A stretch of DNA of 64,000 nt from an uncultured Sunxiuqinia sp. (GCF_947495665.1 NZ_CANLZV010000002.1:372001-436000); one strand, 5' to 3'; counted from the first letter of the stretch, positions 36,302 to 45,609 are shown. Notes: generated from the letters alone by a model not told the origin. Numbers and translations: made by a program.

Positions 36302-36970
36302 TCTTACGATAAACTTGCGAACGAAAACAAGGGAATCGTAGTCATATTCTTTGTTTGTGTAATCAAGTAAAATATATCACGCATTTATGAGGCAGTACAG
36401 AGGTCATTTTTCCCAGGTCCTTGAAGGGATTTCATGAAGTTCTTAAAGCTTGCATTTTCTGAATTTGGATGATCCAAATTTCAACAAACTATAAAATCTT
36501 CGAAGCCGGAAAATAGGGTGATGCCAACCAATTAAAATAAGCTTCAATCCATGCGAAGCGCCCATGAAATGGGGACTTCGTGATAATAATGGCAGCTAAT
36601 AATTTAAGAAAATTTTGTTGTTTTCAGACTAATTGTAAAACTGAATTTCGGGAATAAGCAGAAGAAAATTCCTTGGTGAATCGACATGAAAAAAGCGAAA
36701 GGCTGGCCTTTGGGCAGGGAGCGGGATTGGCCTGATGGCAGCAAGAATTTGCTGTATAATTAAATCCTACTGAAAGGATTGAACACCAGAGCAAAAAATA
36801 TCCAAATACAAGTCGGGTGGAATTCATGGCTTTTTTTATCTTTAGTGCTTTATGGGCAAAGCGGCTTGGTTCGCAGAGTGACTATGCCTCATTTTTCAGA
36901 ATTTAATTTTGAAGGATGGCTTCGCTTTTCTCAAATAAAATTCTGCTTCAAAAATCAAATATCCCTATAC
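36302..36970. other. Non-coding region before the large secreted metalloprotein gene
   Basis: An in-frame extension of the metalloprotein gene back to 36779 exists, but no signal peptide is encoded there. The region contains a 19-bp palindrome at 36462-36480 and a TATCTTTA -7-like box near 36838. No other gene is supported. Confidence 0.5.
36462..36480. promoter_or_regulatory. 19-bp palindrome AATTTGGAT-G-ATCCAAATT
   Basis: Perfect 9-bp arms around one base. It lies between divergent genes (VWA protein and the secreted metalloprotein). It is probably a protein-binding site, or an RNA hairpin with a five-base loop. No regulator gene is adjacent. Confidence 0.4.
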
Positions 36971-39889
36971 ATGAAACGAAACTGTCGGATAAAATGGTGC
37001 TTAAAGTTAGTTTTTGTGATTGTCTCAATGGCACCATTGGCGGGCTATTCGCAATATTTTTCAACAGGGCAGGAGCCTGCAAATATTCGTTGGCGACAAA
37101 TTAACACGGTCCATTTTCAATTAATTTATCCGGAAGATTACGAAGCGAAAGCCCAGCAGGTGGCTTCCATTTTTGAGAAAGTTTATGAGTTTGGCTACCG
37201 TACACTGGAGCATCCTCCAAGAAAAATATCTGTTATTCTACATACGCATACTGTTAAATCAAATGGCTTAGTGGCTTGGTCGCCAAAACGGGTAGAACTT
37301 TTTACGACACCTCACCAAGCCATTTATGCGCAGGATTGGCTGGAGCAATTAGCCATTCATGAATTTCGCCATGTTGTTCAGATGGATAAAATTCAACAGG
37401 AGCTCCCGGATATTCTTCCAATTTTGTTCGGCGAGCAAGCTGCAGCACTGGCTGTAGGGGCATATCTGCCTTTTTGGTTTATTGAAGGTGATGCCGTGGT
37501 AACAGAAACAGCTTTATCGCATGCGGGCCGCGGAAGAAAGGCTTCCTTTCTTATGGAGAATAAAGCTCAGAGCATTGAAAACGGGCTCTATTCGTTTGAC
37601 AAGGCCTACCTGGGATCGTATAAGGATTTTGTGCCTAACCGGTATAAGTTCGGATATTGGATGGTTGGCGGAGTGCGGCAGGCTTATGGTCCACAGGTTT
37701 GGTCCAGCATTTTAACAGAAATTGCCCGAAAGCCACTCTCCATTAGTCCTGTGAACCGAGTGTTAAGGCGTGAAACAGGCTTGACTCAAAAGGACTTGTA
37801 TCAAAAACTCTTTGAAAACTACAAATCAAAATGGACAGATGAGCTCAGTCAATTGGAGCAAACCACGGTTCGTCCTCTAACTCCAGCACCGAAATTTCCG
37901 ACGCAGTATACACAAGCTTATGCTTTGAATGATTCAACAATAATTGCCTACAAGCAAAGTCGATCGGATCTGGATCGGATTGTCAAAATAGTTTCGGGTA
38001 AAGAGCAAGTAGTAACAACTCCGGGACAAATTTTTCAAGAGTCATTTTCAGGAGAGGGAAATATGTTGATTTGGTCAGAGCGGCGGCCTGATGTGCGATG
38101 GACGCATGCCGATCGATCTGTGATTGTGGTGTATAATATGGCCAATGGAAGGAAACAGGAATTCCGCTACGAGAACAAATTGTTTAGCCCTCGGATTTCA
38201 TTGAAGCAGCTTCGTTTTGCAGCTGTTGAAGTAGACAAAAACAATCGGTACTTTCTATCGGTTTTTGATTTAACCACTGGCAAACGAGTTCAGCAATTTG
38301 GCTTGGCTGGAAATCCGTTTCTCTTTACGCCGTGCTGGGATCTTCGAGGAGAGAAGCTCTTTTTTGTGATGCTAACTTCTGCTGGAAAATCTCTTGCCTC
38401 ACTCGATGTTAATACCGGCGAGGTGACGAAATTGGTTGAAGGTGGGTTTCATGAAATCAGGAACCCTTATTTCGAAAATGACACCATCTACTTTACAGGT
38501 TCCTTCACGGGCATTGACAATATTTATGCGTATCGTTTTGATTCAGGAAAAACGGAACAGTTAAGCTCAGTACCTTTTGGTGCCGACTATCCAATTCGAC
38601 TTCAAAATGAAATCCTATTTAGTAACTATACATCTATGGGGTACCAGCTGGCAAATTTGAGCACAAGCCATTTTTTGAATAAGTCACTGACTGATATTCA
38701 ACCTAAAAAATACGAGCTGGCCGAAGCTCTGGCTCAGCAAGAAGGGAAGGTGCTTGATTTTGAGCAGGAAGAAGAGGTTACTTACCCCAGTAAGAAATAC
38801 AATAAGTTGGCTCATATTTTCAATTTTCATAGTTGGGCTCCGGTTTATGTCGATGTTGACAATACAGAAGTCAGGCCGGGGGTTTCGCTGTTTTCGCAAA
38901 ATAAACTGGGCACGGCCGAAACACGTTTAGGCTATGAATACAATTGGGAAGAAGAAGCCGGCAAGTATATCCTGGGTTTTCAGTATTCCGGTTTTTTCCC
39001 AGTCTTCGATTTTGAATTGACTTCGGGAAAAAGAAATGCCGACTTTAATGTAATCAGACAAGTTTCTGTCCCAACAACAACCGGCTACACAACGGTCAAT
39101 GATACGGTTAGGGAGAATATTGAATGGAAGGAGTTGGGCTTTAATGGGCAGGTTTTTATTCCATTACGGTTTAGTCAAGGTAAATACAGCCAATACATCC
39201 GTCCTGCTGTTGAGTATACCTATCAGAAAGTGGCGCACACCAGCACCACGCCGGAAGGCTTTTACAAGGGGTATTATCATTCGCTAAGCTATCAGCTGTT
39301 TTTGCAAAATACCATAGCCCGTTCCGAGTTGGATTTGCAGCCGCCTTGGGCGCAAATTGTAGACCTGAGCTACCGCGATGGACTGAGCGGAGGCAATGAT
39401 GTTGGAAGTTTATCGGCCATTGAAAGCTACCTGTTCTTTCCGGGTTTGTTCGATAACCACGGGATTAAGATTTACAATGGCTATCAGCAAAAAGAATCTG
39501 GCACATCAGTAACCTTTGGTAACACGGTACGTTTCCCGAGAGGCTATAACAGTTTTCAAAATAATGAAATGTACACTGGAGGAATCGATTATGTGATGCC
39601 CTTGTTTTATCCGGACTGGAACCTGGGACGCTTGCTCTACTTGAAGCGACTACGAACTTCTTTCTTTTTTGACTACAGCCAGGCCAATGGAAACATCTAC
39701 TCCGACGAAGGAGAAATTGTTGCCCGTTATTCATCCCAAATGAAGTCGCTTGGAGTTGAATTGATGGGCGATGGCCATTTTTTACGCTTAATTTCGCCCG
39801 TATCGGCTGGTGTTCGTTGTGCCTTTATTCCTGATTCGAAGAACTTTTACCTGCAGATGTTATTTTCTGTTAGCCTCGATTCACTTTGA
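36971..39889 (+). CDS. Secreted gluzincin-like metalloprotein with beta-propeller and C-terminal barrel-like region
   Basis: A 972-residue exported protein. The signal peptide is KWCLKLVFVIVSMAPLAGYSQ, so the ATG at 36971 is preferred over an in-frame ATG at 36779. Residues 130-134 are the zinc-peptidase motif HEFRH, with a third ligand candidate Glu172 in WFIEGDAVVTE, 37 residues on. From about 340 to 640 there are repeated YxxDxxT-like blades (for example VFDLTTGKR, SLDVNTGEV, IYAYRFDSGKTE), a WD40/TolB-like propeller. The C-terminal 300 residues are rich in alternating strands and resemble an outer-membrane barrel. The overall architecture suggests an outer-membrane-attached peptidase. Its stop overlaps the convergent phosphoesterase gene by 9 bp. 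Confidence 0.75.
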   Translation: MKRNCRIKWCLKLVFVIVSMAPLAGYSQYFSTGQEPANIRWRQINTVHFQLIYPEDYEAKAQQVASIFEKVYEFGYRTLEHPPRKISVILHTHTVKSNGLVAWSPKRVELFTTPHQAIYAQDWLEQLAIHEFRHVVQMDKIQQELPDILPILFGEQAAALAVGAYLPFWFIEGDAVVTETALSHAGRGRKASFLMENKAQSIENGLYSFDKAYLGSYKDFVPNRYKFGYWMVGGVRQAYGPQVWSSILTEIARKPLSISPVNRVLRRETGLTQKDLYQKLFENYKSKWTDELSQLEQTTVRPLTPAPKFPTQYTQAYALNDSTIIAYKQSRSDLDRIVKIVSGKEQVVTTPGQIFQESFSGEGNMLIWSERRPDVRWTHADRSVIVVYNMANGRKQEFRYENKLFSPRISLKQLRFAAVEVDKNNRYFLSVFDLTTGKRVQQFGLAGNPFLFTPCWDLRGEKLFFVMLTSAGKSLASLDVNTGEVTKLVEGGFHEIRNPYFENDTIYFTGSFTGIDNIYAYRFDSGKTEQLSSVPFGADYPIRLQNEILFSNYTSMGYQLANLSTSHFLNKSLTDIQPKKYELAEALAQQEGKVLDFEQEEEVTYPSKKYNKLAHIFNFHSWAPVYVDVDNTEVRPGVSLFSQNKLGTAETRLGYEYNWEEEAGKYILGFQYSGFFPVFDFELTSGKRNADFNVIRQVSVPTTTGYTTVNDTVRENIEWKELGFNGQVFIPLRFSQGKYSQYIRPAVEYTYQKVAHTSTTPEGFYKGYYHSLSYQLFLQNTIARSELDLQPPWAQIVDLSYRDGLSGGNDVGSLSAIESYLFFPGLFDNHGIKIYNGYQQKESGTSVTFGNTVRFPRGYNSFQNNEMYTGGIDYVMPLFYPDWNLGRLLYLKRLRTSFFFDYSQANGNIYSDEGEIVARYSSQMKSLGVELMGDGHFLRLISPVSAGVRCAFIPDSKNFYLQMLFSVSLDSL

Positions 39890-41083
39890 TCGTAAGGTGA
39901 GTACGGTAATTTCGGGCGCCATTTCCACACGCCCCAAAAGACCAACGCAGCCAAGGCCCCGGTTGACATATAAAAATTGGTTGCCTTTTTGGTACAGCCC
40001 TCCCCAGTATTCCTGAACAAAATACATGGGACTAAACTCAATACCAGCAAGCTGAACGCCGGATTGAGCAGCATGTGTATGTCCGGAAAGCGTTAGGGAA
40101 ATAGGGATATTGGGAACAACTTTCTGTCCCCAATGGGCCGGGTCGTGTGTGAGCAGTATTTTAAACGATTCAGCGTTTGTTTCTTGCAGCGCTTGATCTA
40201 AATCGGCATATTGCGGGAAAGGCGGATGCCCCCAATTTTCAACCCCTACAATTTCGACCAACGACTTGTTCTTCACAACCTCTGCCGATTCATTTAGCAG
40301 CAAACGGAAACCGGCAGCTTCTATTTTTTTTATCAAAGCCTGGTGGTCCAGTTTCTTTTCCTGTTGGTTTGGCCAGTTTGTATAATCGCCATAATCGTGA
40401 TTACCCAAAATGGCAAACTTGCCGTAAGTTGCTTTCATTGAGGCAAACTCATCTTCAAATCCATCCATTTCCTGGGCATAATTATTAACCATATCGCCAG
40501 TGAACAGGATGAAGTCAGGATTGTATTGATTTATGGTCTTTGCTGTCTTTTTCAGAAACTCGTCATTTTCAAAACTTCCTAAATGAATGTCAGATAGCTG
40601 AACCACCACGGTTTTGTCGAGTGAATTGGGGAGGTCATGAAGATAAACTTCCTGCTCAATAACTCGCAGTGATTTTCGGCCAAATAGAATGCCATAACCA
40701 AGTGAAAGCATCAAACCAAAGCACAAAATTAAAGTACTCATGAGCATAACTCGTGCATAGTGCTGGGCTTTGAATAAACGAAACACCAAGGACACGACAA
40801 AAGCAACAGCTAAGAGGAACTTCGGAAGTAAATTGAAAAACGAAACAGAAATAACAAAGTAAAAGAATTGGTAATTCGGAGTCTCCCTGATTTTATCCGG
40901 ATTTAAAAAGCCTGAAGCAAGGATGCCAACTAACAGGGCACTCATCAACCAGTAACCGTAACTGAACGTTTTTTTGACTTTGGGTTGCGGCAGTAGTTGC
41001 CTGATCGAAAAATAAGCCAATAATTCGATGATCAACACCAAGGCAAAAAAGATAAATACACCAGAGCTGGGAATTCCGCGCAT
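39881..41083 (-). CDS. Membrane-anchored calcineurin-like metallophosphoesterase
   Basis: A 400-residue protein with four N-terminal membrane helices (up to about residue 130, with hydrophobic runs at 8-24, 42-56, 68-94 and 105-130) followed by a YkuE-like metallophosphoesterase domain. The metal-binding motifs are in order: DIHLGSFEND, FTGDMVNN, GNHDYGDY, LTHDPAHW and SGHTHAAQ. It may hydrolyse phosphate esters of lipids or nucleotides at the membrane; the YkuE family includes UDP-2,3-diacylglucosamine hydrolase-like enzymes, but assignment is not possible. It is transcribed alone and its 3' end overlaps the preceding convergent gene. Confidence 0.92.
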   Translation of the reverse strand: MRGIPSSGVFIFFALVLIIELLAYFSIRQLLPQPKVKKTFSYGYWLMSALLVGILASGFLNPDKIRETPNYQFFYFVISVSFFNLLPKFLLAVAFVVSLVFRLFKAQHYARVMLMSTLILCFGLMLSLGYGILFGRKSLRVIEQEVYLHDLPNSLDKTVVVQLSDIHLGSFENDEFLKKTAKTINQYNPDFILFTGDMVNNYAQEMDGFEDEFASMKATYGKFAILGNHDYGDYTNWPNQQEKKLDHQALIKKIEAAGFRLLLNESAEVVKNKSLVEIVGVENWGHPPFPQYADLDQALQETNAESFKILLTHDPAHWGQKVVPNIPISLTLSGHTHAAQSGVQLAGIEFSPMYFVQEYWGGLYQKGNQFLYVNRGLGCVGLLGRVEMAPEITVLTLRSK

Positions 41084-41703
41084 GAGATAATTCTTTTGTT
41101 TCAGTTTAACAATTCAACCTGAAAATTTCGTGAGAGCGAATTTAAACAAGCTATTGAAAAAAAGACAATGGTTGAGACTGATTTTTCAAAATTTATAGAC
41201 AAAGTCCAAATAATTGGCGAGCAAAGACCTAAAAAATGAAAAATCATAGAAAATAGCTGTTAATGCGCTGGATTGAATGAACCGACAGAAATGCCGACTG
41301 ATGTGTAATCTGTTTATTTTCAACATGAAATGCTGAAATGTTGGTGTTTTTAAGTTCCTGAGGTTTGAATATTTATTTTCACCTCGGGGATTTATCGTGA
41401 AAAACGCCAGCTGCCACTAGCTAAGGCTACAATATAGCTGGATCAAAAAACAGGAAACATAAAACACGAAAATAAGAAGTATGAAGCAAGAATATAATTC
41501 AGAAAAAACCGGCCAGCTAAAATTAGTAGGGTAGTTGTACTCGGTTTTCCGGGATGTTAATAGTATACAAAACTGAATTCACATTTCCATTCAATACAAA
41601 AGAGGAGGGAAACACATATGTAATCCAAAAGAAGCTACTGGATTAACAAATAGCTCTTCGAGTGAGATTCTCCTAATTCAGTTTTGAAACTTCTCCACAT
41701 CGT

Positions 41704-41717
41704 TAACCGATCGGTTA
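41704..41717. promoter_or_regulatory. TetR-box-like perfect palindrome TAACCGATCGGTTA
   Basis: A 14-bp perfect palindrome with the CCGATCGG core common in TetR-family operators. No TetR gene is present within reach, so it is an orphan site. Confidence 0.4.
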
Positions 41718-41973
41718 GTCTAGGCGAACAGAATGGACATTAATCAGCAGTACATCAGTGACTTATTGCTATCCACTTGAAGTTATTTATAGTTTTTTTT
41801 GGGTATGTCTCCGAAAAGCGCCCTTGTTGGTCATTTTTATCAAATACACTGCATTGATGTTCAGTTACTTATGAGTTTTATCTTAAATATAGCTTTAAGG
41901 ATATTGGCGTAATCTAAACACGCTCGATTTCTTGCTGTTTACAAAAAAGAACTACTTGAGAGGTTAGAAGTGT

Positions 41974-42004
41974 TTTGAAATATGAATTTTATAGGTTAGT
42001 TTTG
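41974..42004 (+). promoter_or_regulatory. Consensus promoter of the XRE regulator gene
   Basis: TTTG (41974-41977), 19-bp spacer, TAGTTTTG (41997-42004). Leader of about 16 nt to the ATG at 42027. Confidence 0.75.
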
Positions 42005-42026
42005 TAAAGAACTAGAATTCTCATTT

Positions 42027-42470
42027 ATGAATAGCAGGATACAGCGTTTTATGGATCATAAAAGCATTACCGCTTCGGTACTGGCCGACACCATCGGTGT
42101 TCAGCGATCCAATGTTACACACGTACTTCATGGACGTAACAAACCAAGTTTTCAGTTTATCGCTAAACTATTGGAAACTTACCCTGAGATTAATGCCAAA
42201 TGGCTGATTATGGGAACCGGAAGCATGCTGGAGCAGGAAGAGTCGCTCCTTCAGGAACAGTCCGGGCAGCAGCAGCTATTTAAGGAAGAACCTAAGCAAG
42301 AGGAGCCTAGACCACCTGTAGAGGAAAAAAGTGAAGAACCCTTAACTGGTTTTGCTCAACCAATTGCTTTTGAGAACCGTATGCCTGAAACCGATAAAAC
42401 AAAGGAAATAGAGCGCATTGTTGTGTTCTACACCGACCAAACTTTTAAAGAATACGGTCCTTCAAAATAA
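42027..42470 (+). CDS. XRE-family helix-turn-helix regulator
   Basis: A 147-residue DNA-binding protein. The N-terminal HTH reads RFMDHKSITASVLADTIGVQRSNVTHVLHGRNKPSF, a Cro/CI-type fold, ending with YPEINAKWLIMGTGSML, which is the family's usual end of the domain. The second half is a Gln/Glu/Pro-rich linker (about 73-125) and a short conserved tail (IERIVVFYTDQTFKEYGP), seen in many Bacteroidota XRE proteins of unknown target. It has no S24 or ligand domain. It sits alone between a strong promoter and pyrK. Confidence 0.9.
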   Translation: MNSRIQRFMDHKSITASVLADTIGVQRSNVTHVLHGRNKPSFQFIAKLLETYPEINAKWLIMGTGSMLEQEESLLQEQSGQQQLFKEEPKQEEPRPPVEEKSEEPLTGFAQPIAFENRMPETDKTKEIERIVVFYTDQTFKEYGPSK

Positions 42471-42481
42471 ATTTTTCTGGC

Positions 42482-42489
42482 TATCTTTG
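42482..42489 (+). promoter_or_regulatory. -7 element of the pyrK-pyrD operon
   Basis: TATCTTTG matches consensus. Transcription from about 42497 gives a 105-nt leader that contains a terminator-like hairpin. Confidence 0.6.
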
Positions 42490-42517
42490 CCCGCGTATTA
42501 TGTATCTGTGAAACGAG

Positions 42518-42552
42518 CCAGGCCAAGGCTGACAGGAATTGGCCGGTTTTAT
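42518..42552 (+). promoter_or_regulatory. Terminator-like hairpin in the pyrK leader (possible attenuator)
   Basis: GGCCAA (42521-42526) pairs with TTGGCC (42539-42544), flanked by CC/GG across one mismatch, then GGTTTTATAT. It lies between the promoter and the pyrK start, where pyrimidine genes of many bacteria carry attenuators. No PyrR-type consensus loop is evident. Confidence 0.4.
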
Positions 42553-42602
42553 ATAATGGCGAGTGACATGTGTTACTTTTAAAAATTAAATATTACAAAC
42601 AC

Positions 42603-43376
42603 ATGAAAAAGACGGTTCAGGAACTACTTCTGGTTGATAATATTCAATTAAACCATGATAATTTCAAGCTAGTACTTCAGGCACCAACCAAATTACCTCA
42701 GATTTTTCCGGGGCAATTTGTTAATGTTGAAATTAAAAAGGCCACTGAAATCTTTCTAAGAAGACCCTTTTCGGTATTGGATGTCAATTACGAGAACAAT
42801 ACCTTTTCATTGCTGGTAAAAATATTAGGACGAGGCTCAAAAGTCTTGACAACCTACCAATCCGGCGATAAAATCAGTGTTATATTCCCATTGGGAAGCA
42901 GCTTTACGTTGCCGGATAAAAACGACCGGGTACTCCTGGTTGGTGGTGGCAGCGGTGTTGCCCCTATGCTTTTCTTAGCAAAAATATGTGGTTTAAAGCC
43001 CGAAAATGTTCATGTTATACTTGGAGCAAGGAGTCAGCAAGATCACATTGATATTAGTGCTTACAAAGCCTTTGGAAACTATTACTTCACGACTGAAGAC
43101 GGAAGTCTGGGCGAAAAGGGATTTGTTACGCATCATCCTGTTTTTAGCCAGGAATTAAGTTCATTTGATAAAGTTTACACTTGTGGACCGGACTTAATGA
43201 TGAAAGCAGTTGCCAAAGAAGCGGCTGACAAAAATATCTTTTGTGAAGTGTCGTTGGAGAATATGATGGCCTGCGGGTTTGGCGTTTGCCTATGCTGTGT
43301 CGAAAAAACAAAAGAAGGTAATAAATGTGTATGCACCGAAGGACCGGTATTTAATATTAATAAGCTAACATGGTAG
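42603..43376 (+). CDS. pyrK: Dihydroorotate dehydrogenase electron transfer subunit
   Basis: The FAD and [2Fe-2S] subunit that passes electrons from dihydroorotate dehydrogenase to NAD in class 1B enzymes. The 257-residue protein has the flavin motif RRPFSVLD, the NAD-binding loop [14 protein letters not shown] and a [2Fe-2S] cluster motif with cysteines at about 224, 229, 232 and 244 ([11 protein letters not shown]...C). A GTG at 42570 would add 11 residues. It overlaps pyrD by 7 bp, so they are translated together. Confidence 0.95.
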   Translation: MKKTVQELLLVDNIQLNHDNFKLVLQAPTKLPQIFPGQFVNVEIKKATEIFLRRPFSVLDVNYENNTFSLLVKILGRGSKVLTTYQSGDKISVIFPLGSSFTLPDKNDRVLLVGGGSGVAPMLFLAKICGLKPENVHVILGARSQQDHIDISAYKAFGNYYFTTEDGSLGEKGFVTHHPVFSQELSSFDKVYTCGPDLMMKAVAKEAADKNIFCEVSLENMMACGFGVCLCCVEKTKEGNKCVCTEGPVFNINKLTW

Positions 43377-44281
43377 ATTTAAGTGTTCGTATAAAAGATT
43401 TAACGTTTAAAAATCCGGTTTTAACAGCCTCTGGAACATGCGGATTTGGGGAAGAGATCGCTGATTTTATGGACTTGTCGAAGCTTGGCGGCATTGTAAT
43501 GAAAGGAACCACGCTAAAGCCTCGTGAAGGGAATGATTACCCCAGGATGGCTGAAACCCCTTCTGGAATGCTTAATGCCGTTGGCTTACAGAACAAAGGG
43601 GTAGACAATTTTATTCAGAATATTTATCCCAATATAAAAGATATTGACAGTCAGTTCATCGTTAATGTTAATGGATCTACCATTGAAGAATATGTTGAAC
43701 TGACGGAAAAAATCAATGAGCTGGATAAAATTCCGGCCATTGAATTGAATATTAGCTGTCCGAATGTAAAAGAGGGCGGAATGGCTTTTGGTGTTAGCTG
43801 TCCTTCTGCAGAAGCAGTTGTACGCGCAGTTCGTAAGGTTTATAGCAAACCCATGATTGTTAAATTATCACCCAATGTGACCAACATTGCTGAAATTGCA
43901 AAAGCAGTTGAAGGCCAGGGAGCTGATGCCGTATCGCTGGTTAATACCTTCTTAGGAATGGCCGTTGATGCAAACACCCGGAAGCCAGTATTATCTACCA
44001 TCACAGGAGGACTTTCGGGGCCTGCGATTAAGCCAATTGCGCTGCGTATGGTGTGGCAGGTATATCAGGCCGTAAAGGTTCCTGTTGTTGGTATGGGAGG
44101 AATTATGAATGCCACTGACGCAATTGAGTTCATGCTTGCCGGTGCTTCAGCCGTTCAGGTGGGAACTGCGATTTTTATTGACCCAACCATTCCGGTTCAA
44201 ATTGTATCAGGTATTCAGAGCTACATGGAAACGCATGGAATTCAGTCAGCCAGCGAGCTTACTGGCAGTTTACAAATATAA
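43370..44281 (+). CDS. pyrD: Dihydroorotate dehydrogenase, class 1B catalytic subunit
   Basis: The FMN enzyme that oxidises dihydroorotate to orotate in pyrimidine synthesis. The 303-residue protein shows [27 protein letters not shown], the class 1 active-site cysteine at residue 130 in [25 protein letters not shown] and the FMN-phosphate motif GMGGI and ASAVQVGTA. The cysteine (not serine) and the partner PyrK make it class 1B. Confidence 0.97.
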   Translation: MVDLSVRIKDLTFKNPVLTASGTCGFGEEIADFMDLSKLGGIVMKGTTLKPREGNDYPRMAETPSGMLNAVGLQNKGVDNFIQNIYPNIKDIDSQFIVNVNGSTIEEYVELTEKINELDKIPAIELNISCPNVKEGGMAFGVSCPSAEAVVRAVRKVYSKPMIVKLSPNVTNIAEIAKAVEGQGADAVSLVNTFLGMAVDANTRKPVLSTITGGLSGPAIKPIALRMVWQVYQAVKVPVVGMGGIMNATDAIEFMLAGASAVQVGTAIFIDPTIPVQIVSGIQSYMETHGIQSASELTGSLQI

Positions 44282-44293
44282 AATATAGAAGTT

Positions 44294-44301
44294 TACGTTT
44301 G
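44294..44301 (+). promoter_or_regulatory. -7 box directly before the serine hydrolase start
   Basis: TACGTTTG matches consensus, but it ends only 7 bases before the ATG at 44308, so a transcript from it would be nearly leaderless. Otherwise the gene is read from the pyr operon, 26 bp upstream. Confidence 0.35.
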
Positions 44302-44307
44302 TAAAAT

Positions 44308-45609
44308 ATGAAATACTTGAAATATACGGTACTTGTCATTCTTTTTGTTCTGTCTTATGGATCAAAGAGAATTAATAGGCAGAAACAAATTCCGGCTTAT
44401 TATGAGCTCGAGATTAAAGGCCTGAACTACCGTATAAAAAATGATCTTTCAGATTTCGAATACTCCAAATACATCGACAAGCAAGTCAAACGTTTTATTC
44501 AGCGCTGGGAACTCAAAGGTGTTTCCATCGCTGTTATAAAAGACGAAAAACTAGTTTATGCCCAAGGGTTTGGCGAGGCCGATAGACAGGGCAATGAGGT
44601 GTATCCAGGCAGCCTTTTTCGCGTGGCCAGTGTGTCCAAGCTACTGACAGCCATTGCGATCATGCAATTGGTGGAAGAAAACCGCTTATCCTTATCTGAT
44701 AAGGTTTTTGGCCCTGGAGCCATTCTTGATAACAGCCACTTTGAGCGTGTCCGCGATCAAAAACTATACAACATTACGGTTCGTAATTTGCTTGCGCACT
44801 CTGGCGGGTGGTCACAGCGGTATGGTGATCCGGCATTTCACTCCTTAAGTATTGCCGATATTGTTGGGGATACACCTCCCGCTACGATGGATACGTATTC
44901 AAAATATGTGGCCAGCCGACGACTTTCGTTTGCGCCAGGTACTCAAGTTTCATATTCCAACCTGGGCTACATGTTTTTGGGAGAGGTTATCTCCGCCATC
45001 AGTGGGAAAAGCTATGAAGACTATGTTCGGGACGAAGTTTTGATTCCAAACGGAATTGTCGATATGCACATCGGACGTAGCCACGTTGAATACCGTTATC
45101 CCAATGAAGTCGATTATTTTGAACAACGCGGAAGCCAGCAGATTTTTGCTTATGAAGGAACCGGAATCAAGGTTCCCAAGTCAGACGGAGGAAATCCAAT
45201 TGAGCTTTTAGGAGCTGCCGGTGGGTGGATTTGTTCTTCGGTTGAATTGGCTCGCTTGTTGGTTTTAATTGACGGACACGAAGCGGTACGCGATATTTTA
45301 CAAGACAGTTCAATTCTGGAAATGACAGACAATACTTACGCCCAAGGGCCTCTGGGATGGCGGGCAACTACTGATCACGGCACATGGGCGCGCACAGGCA
45401 GTATGGCCGGCTCTGTAGCCATGCTCAAACGCCAAAACGATGGCCTTAGCTGGATCTTTCTTTCTAACACCAGCAGCTGGAAAGGCTCGCGCTTTTCCTC
45501 CGAAATTAACCGTTTTATGGGCAACCTAACCCGGCGCGTAAAAGAATGGCCACAACAGGATTTGTTTAATTATTACCCGATTGAAACGCTTCCGCTGGCA
45601 CTTAACTGA
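44308..45609 (+). CDS. Beta-lactamase-like serine hydrolase (class C fold)
   Basis: A 433-residue member of the serine beta-lactamase/penicillin-binding-protein-like family (AmpC/EstB type). An N-terminal membrane segment (KYTVLVILFVLSYG) could be an uncleaved anchor or a signal. The catalytic motifs are Ser108-x-x-Lys111 (ASVSKLL), Tyr216-Ser-Asn218 (VSYSNLGY) and RTG near 363 in place of KTG. It is probably a periplasmic esterase or peptidase; real beta-lactam hydrolysis is not implied. It lies 26 bp after pyrD, perhaps co-transcribed. Confidence 0.9.
   Translation: MKYLKYTVLVILFVLSYGSKRINRQKQIPAYYELEIKGLNYRIKNDLSDFEYSKYIDKQVKRFIQRWELKGVSIAVIKDEKLVYAQGFGEADRQGNEVYPGSLFRVASVSKLLTAIAIMQLVEENRLSLSDKVFGPGAILDNSHFERVRDQKLYNITVRNLLAHSGGWSQRYGDPAFHSLSIADIVGDTPPATMDTYSKYVASRRLSFAPGTQVSYSNLGYMFLGEVISAISGKSYEDYVRDEVLIPNGIVDMHIGRSHVEYRYPNEVDYFEQRGSQQIFAYEGTGIKVPKSDGGNPIELLGAAGGWICSSVELARLLVLIDGHEAVRDILQDSSILEMTDNTYAQGPLGWRATTDHGTWARTGSMAGSVAMLKRQNDGLSWIFLSNTSSWKGSRFSSEINRFMGNLTRRVKEWPQQDLFNYYPIETLPLALN

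Larger units (their letters stand above)
41084..42026. other. Long non-coding region with palindromes and hairpins
   Basis: About 940 bp between divergent genes, without any credible open frame. Seen are two nested hairpins at 41357-41441, a TetR-box-like palindrome at 41704-41717, and a full consensus promoter just before the XRE gene. The rest is unremarkable AT-rich sequence. Confidence 0.5.

Noticed and set aside
36779-36970. N-terminal extension of the metalloprotein from an ATG at 36779
   Set aside because: The signal peptide begins at the ATG at 36971, and the extension has no conserved features.
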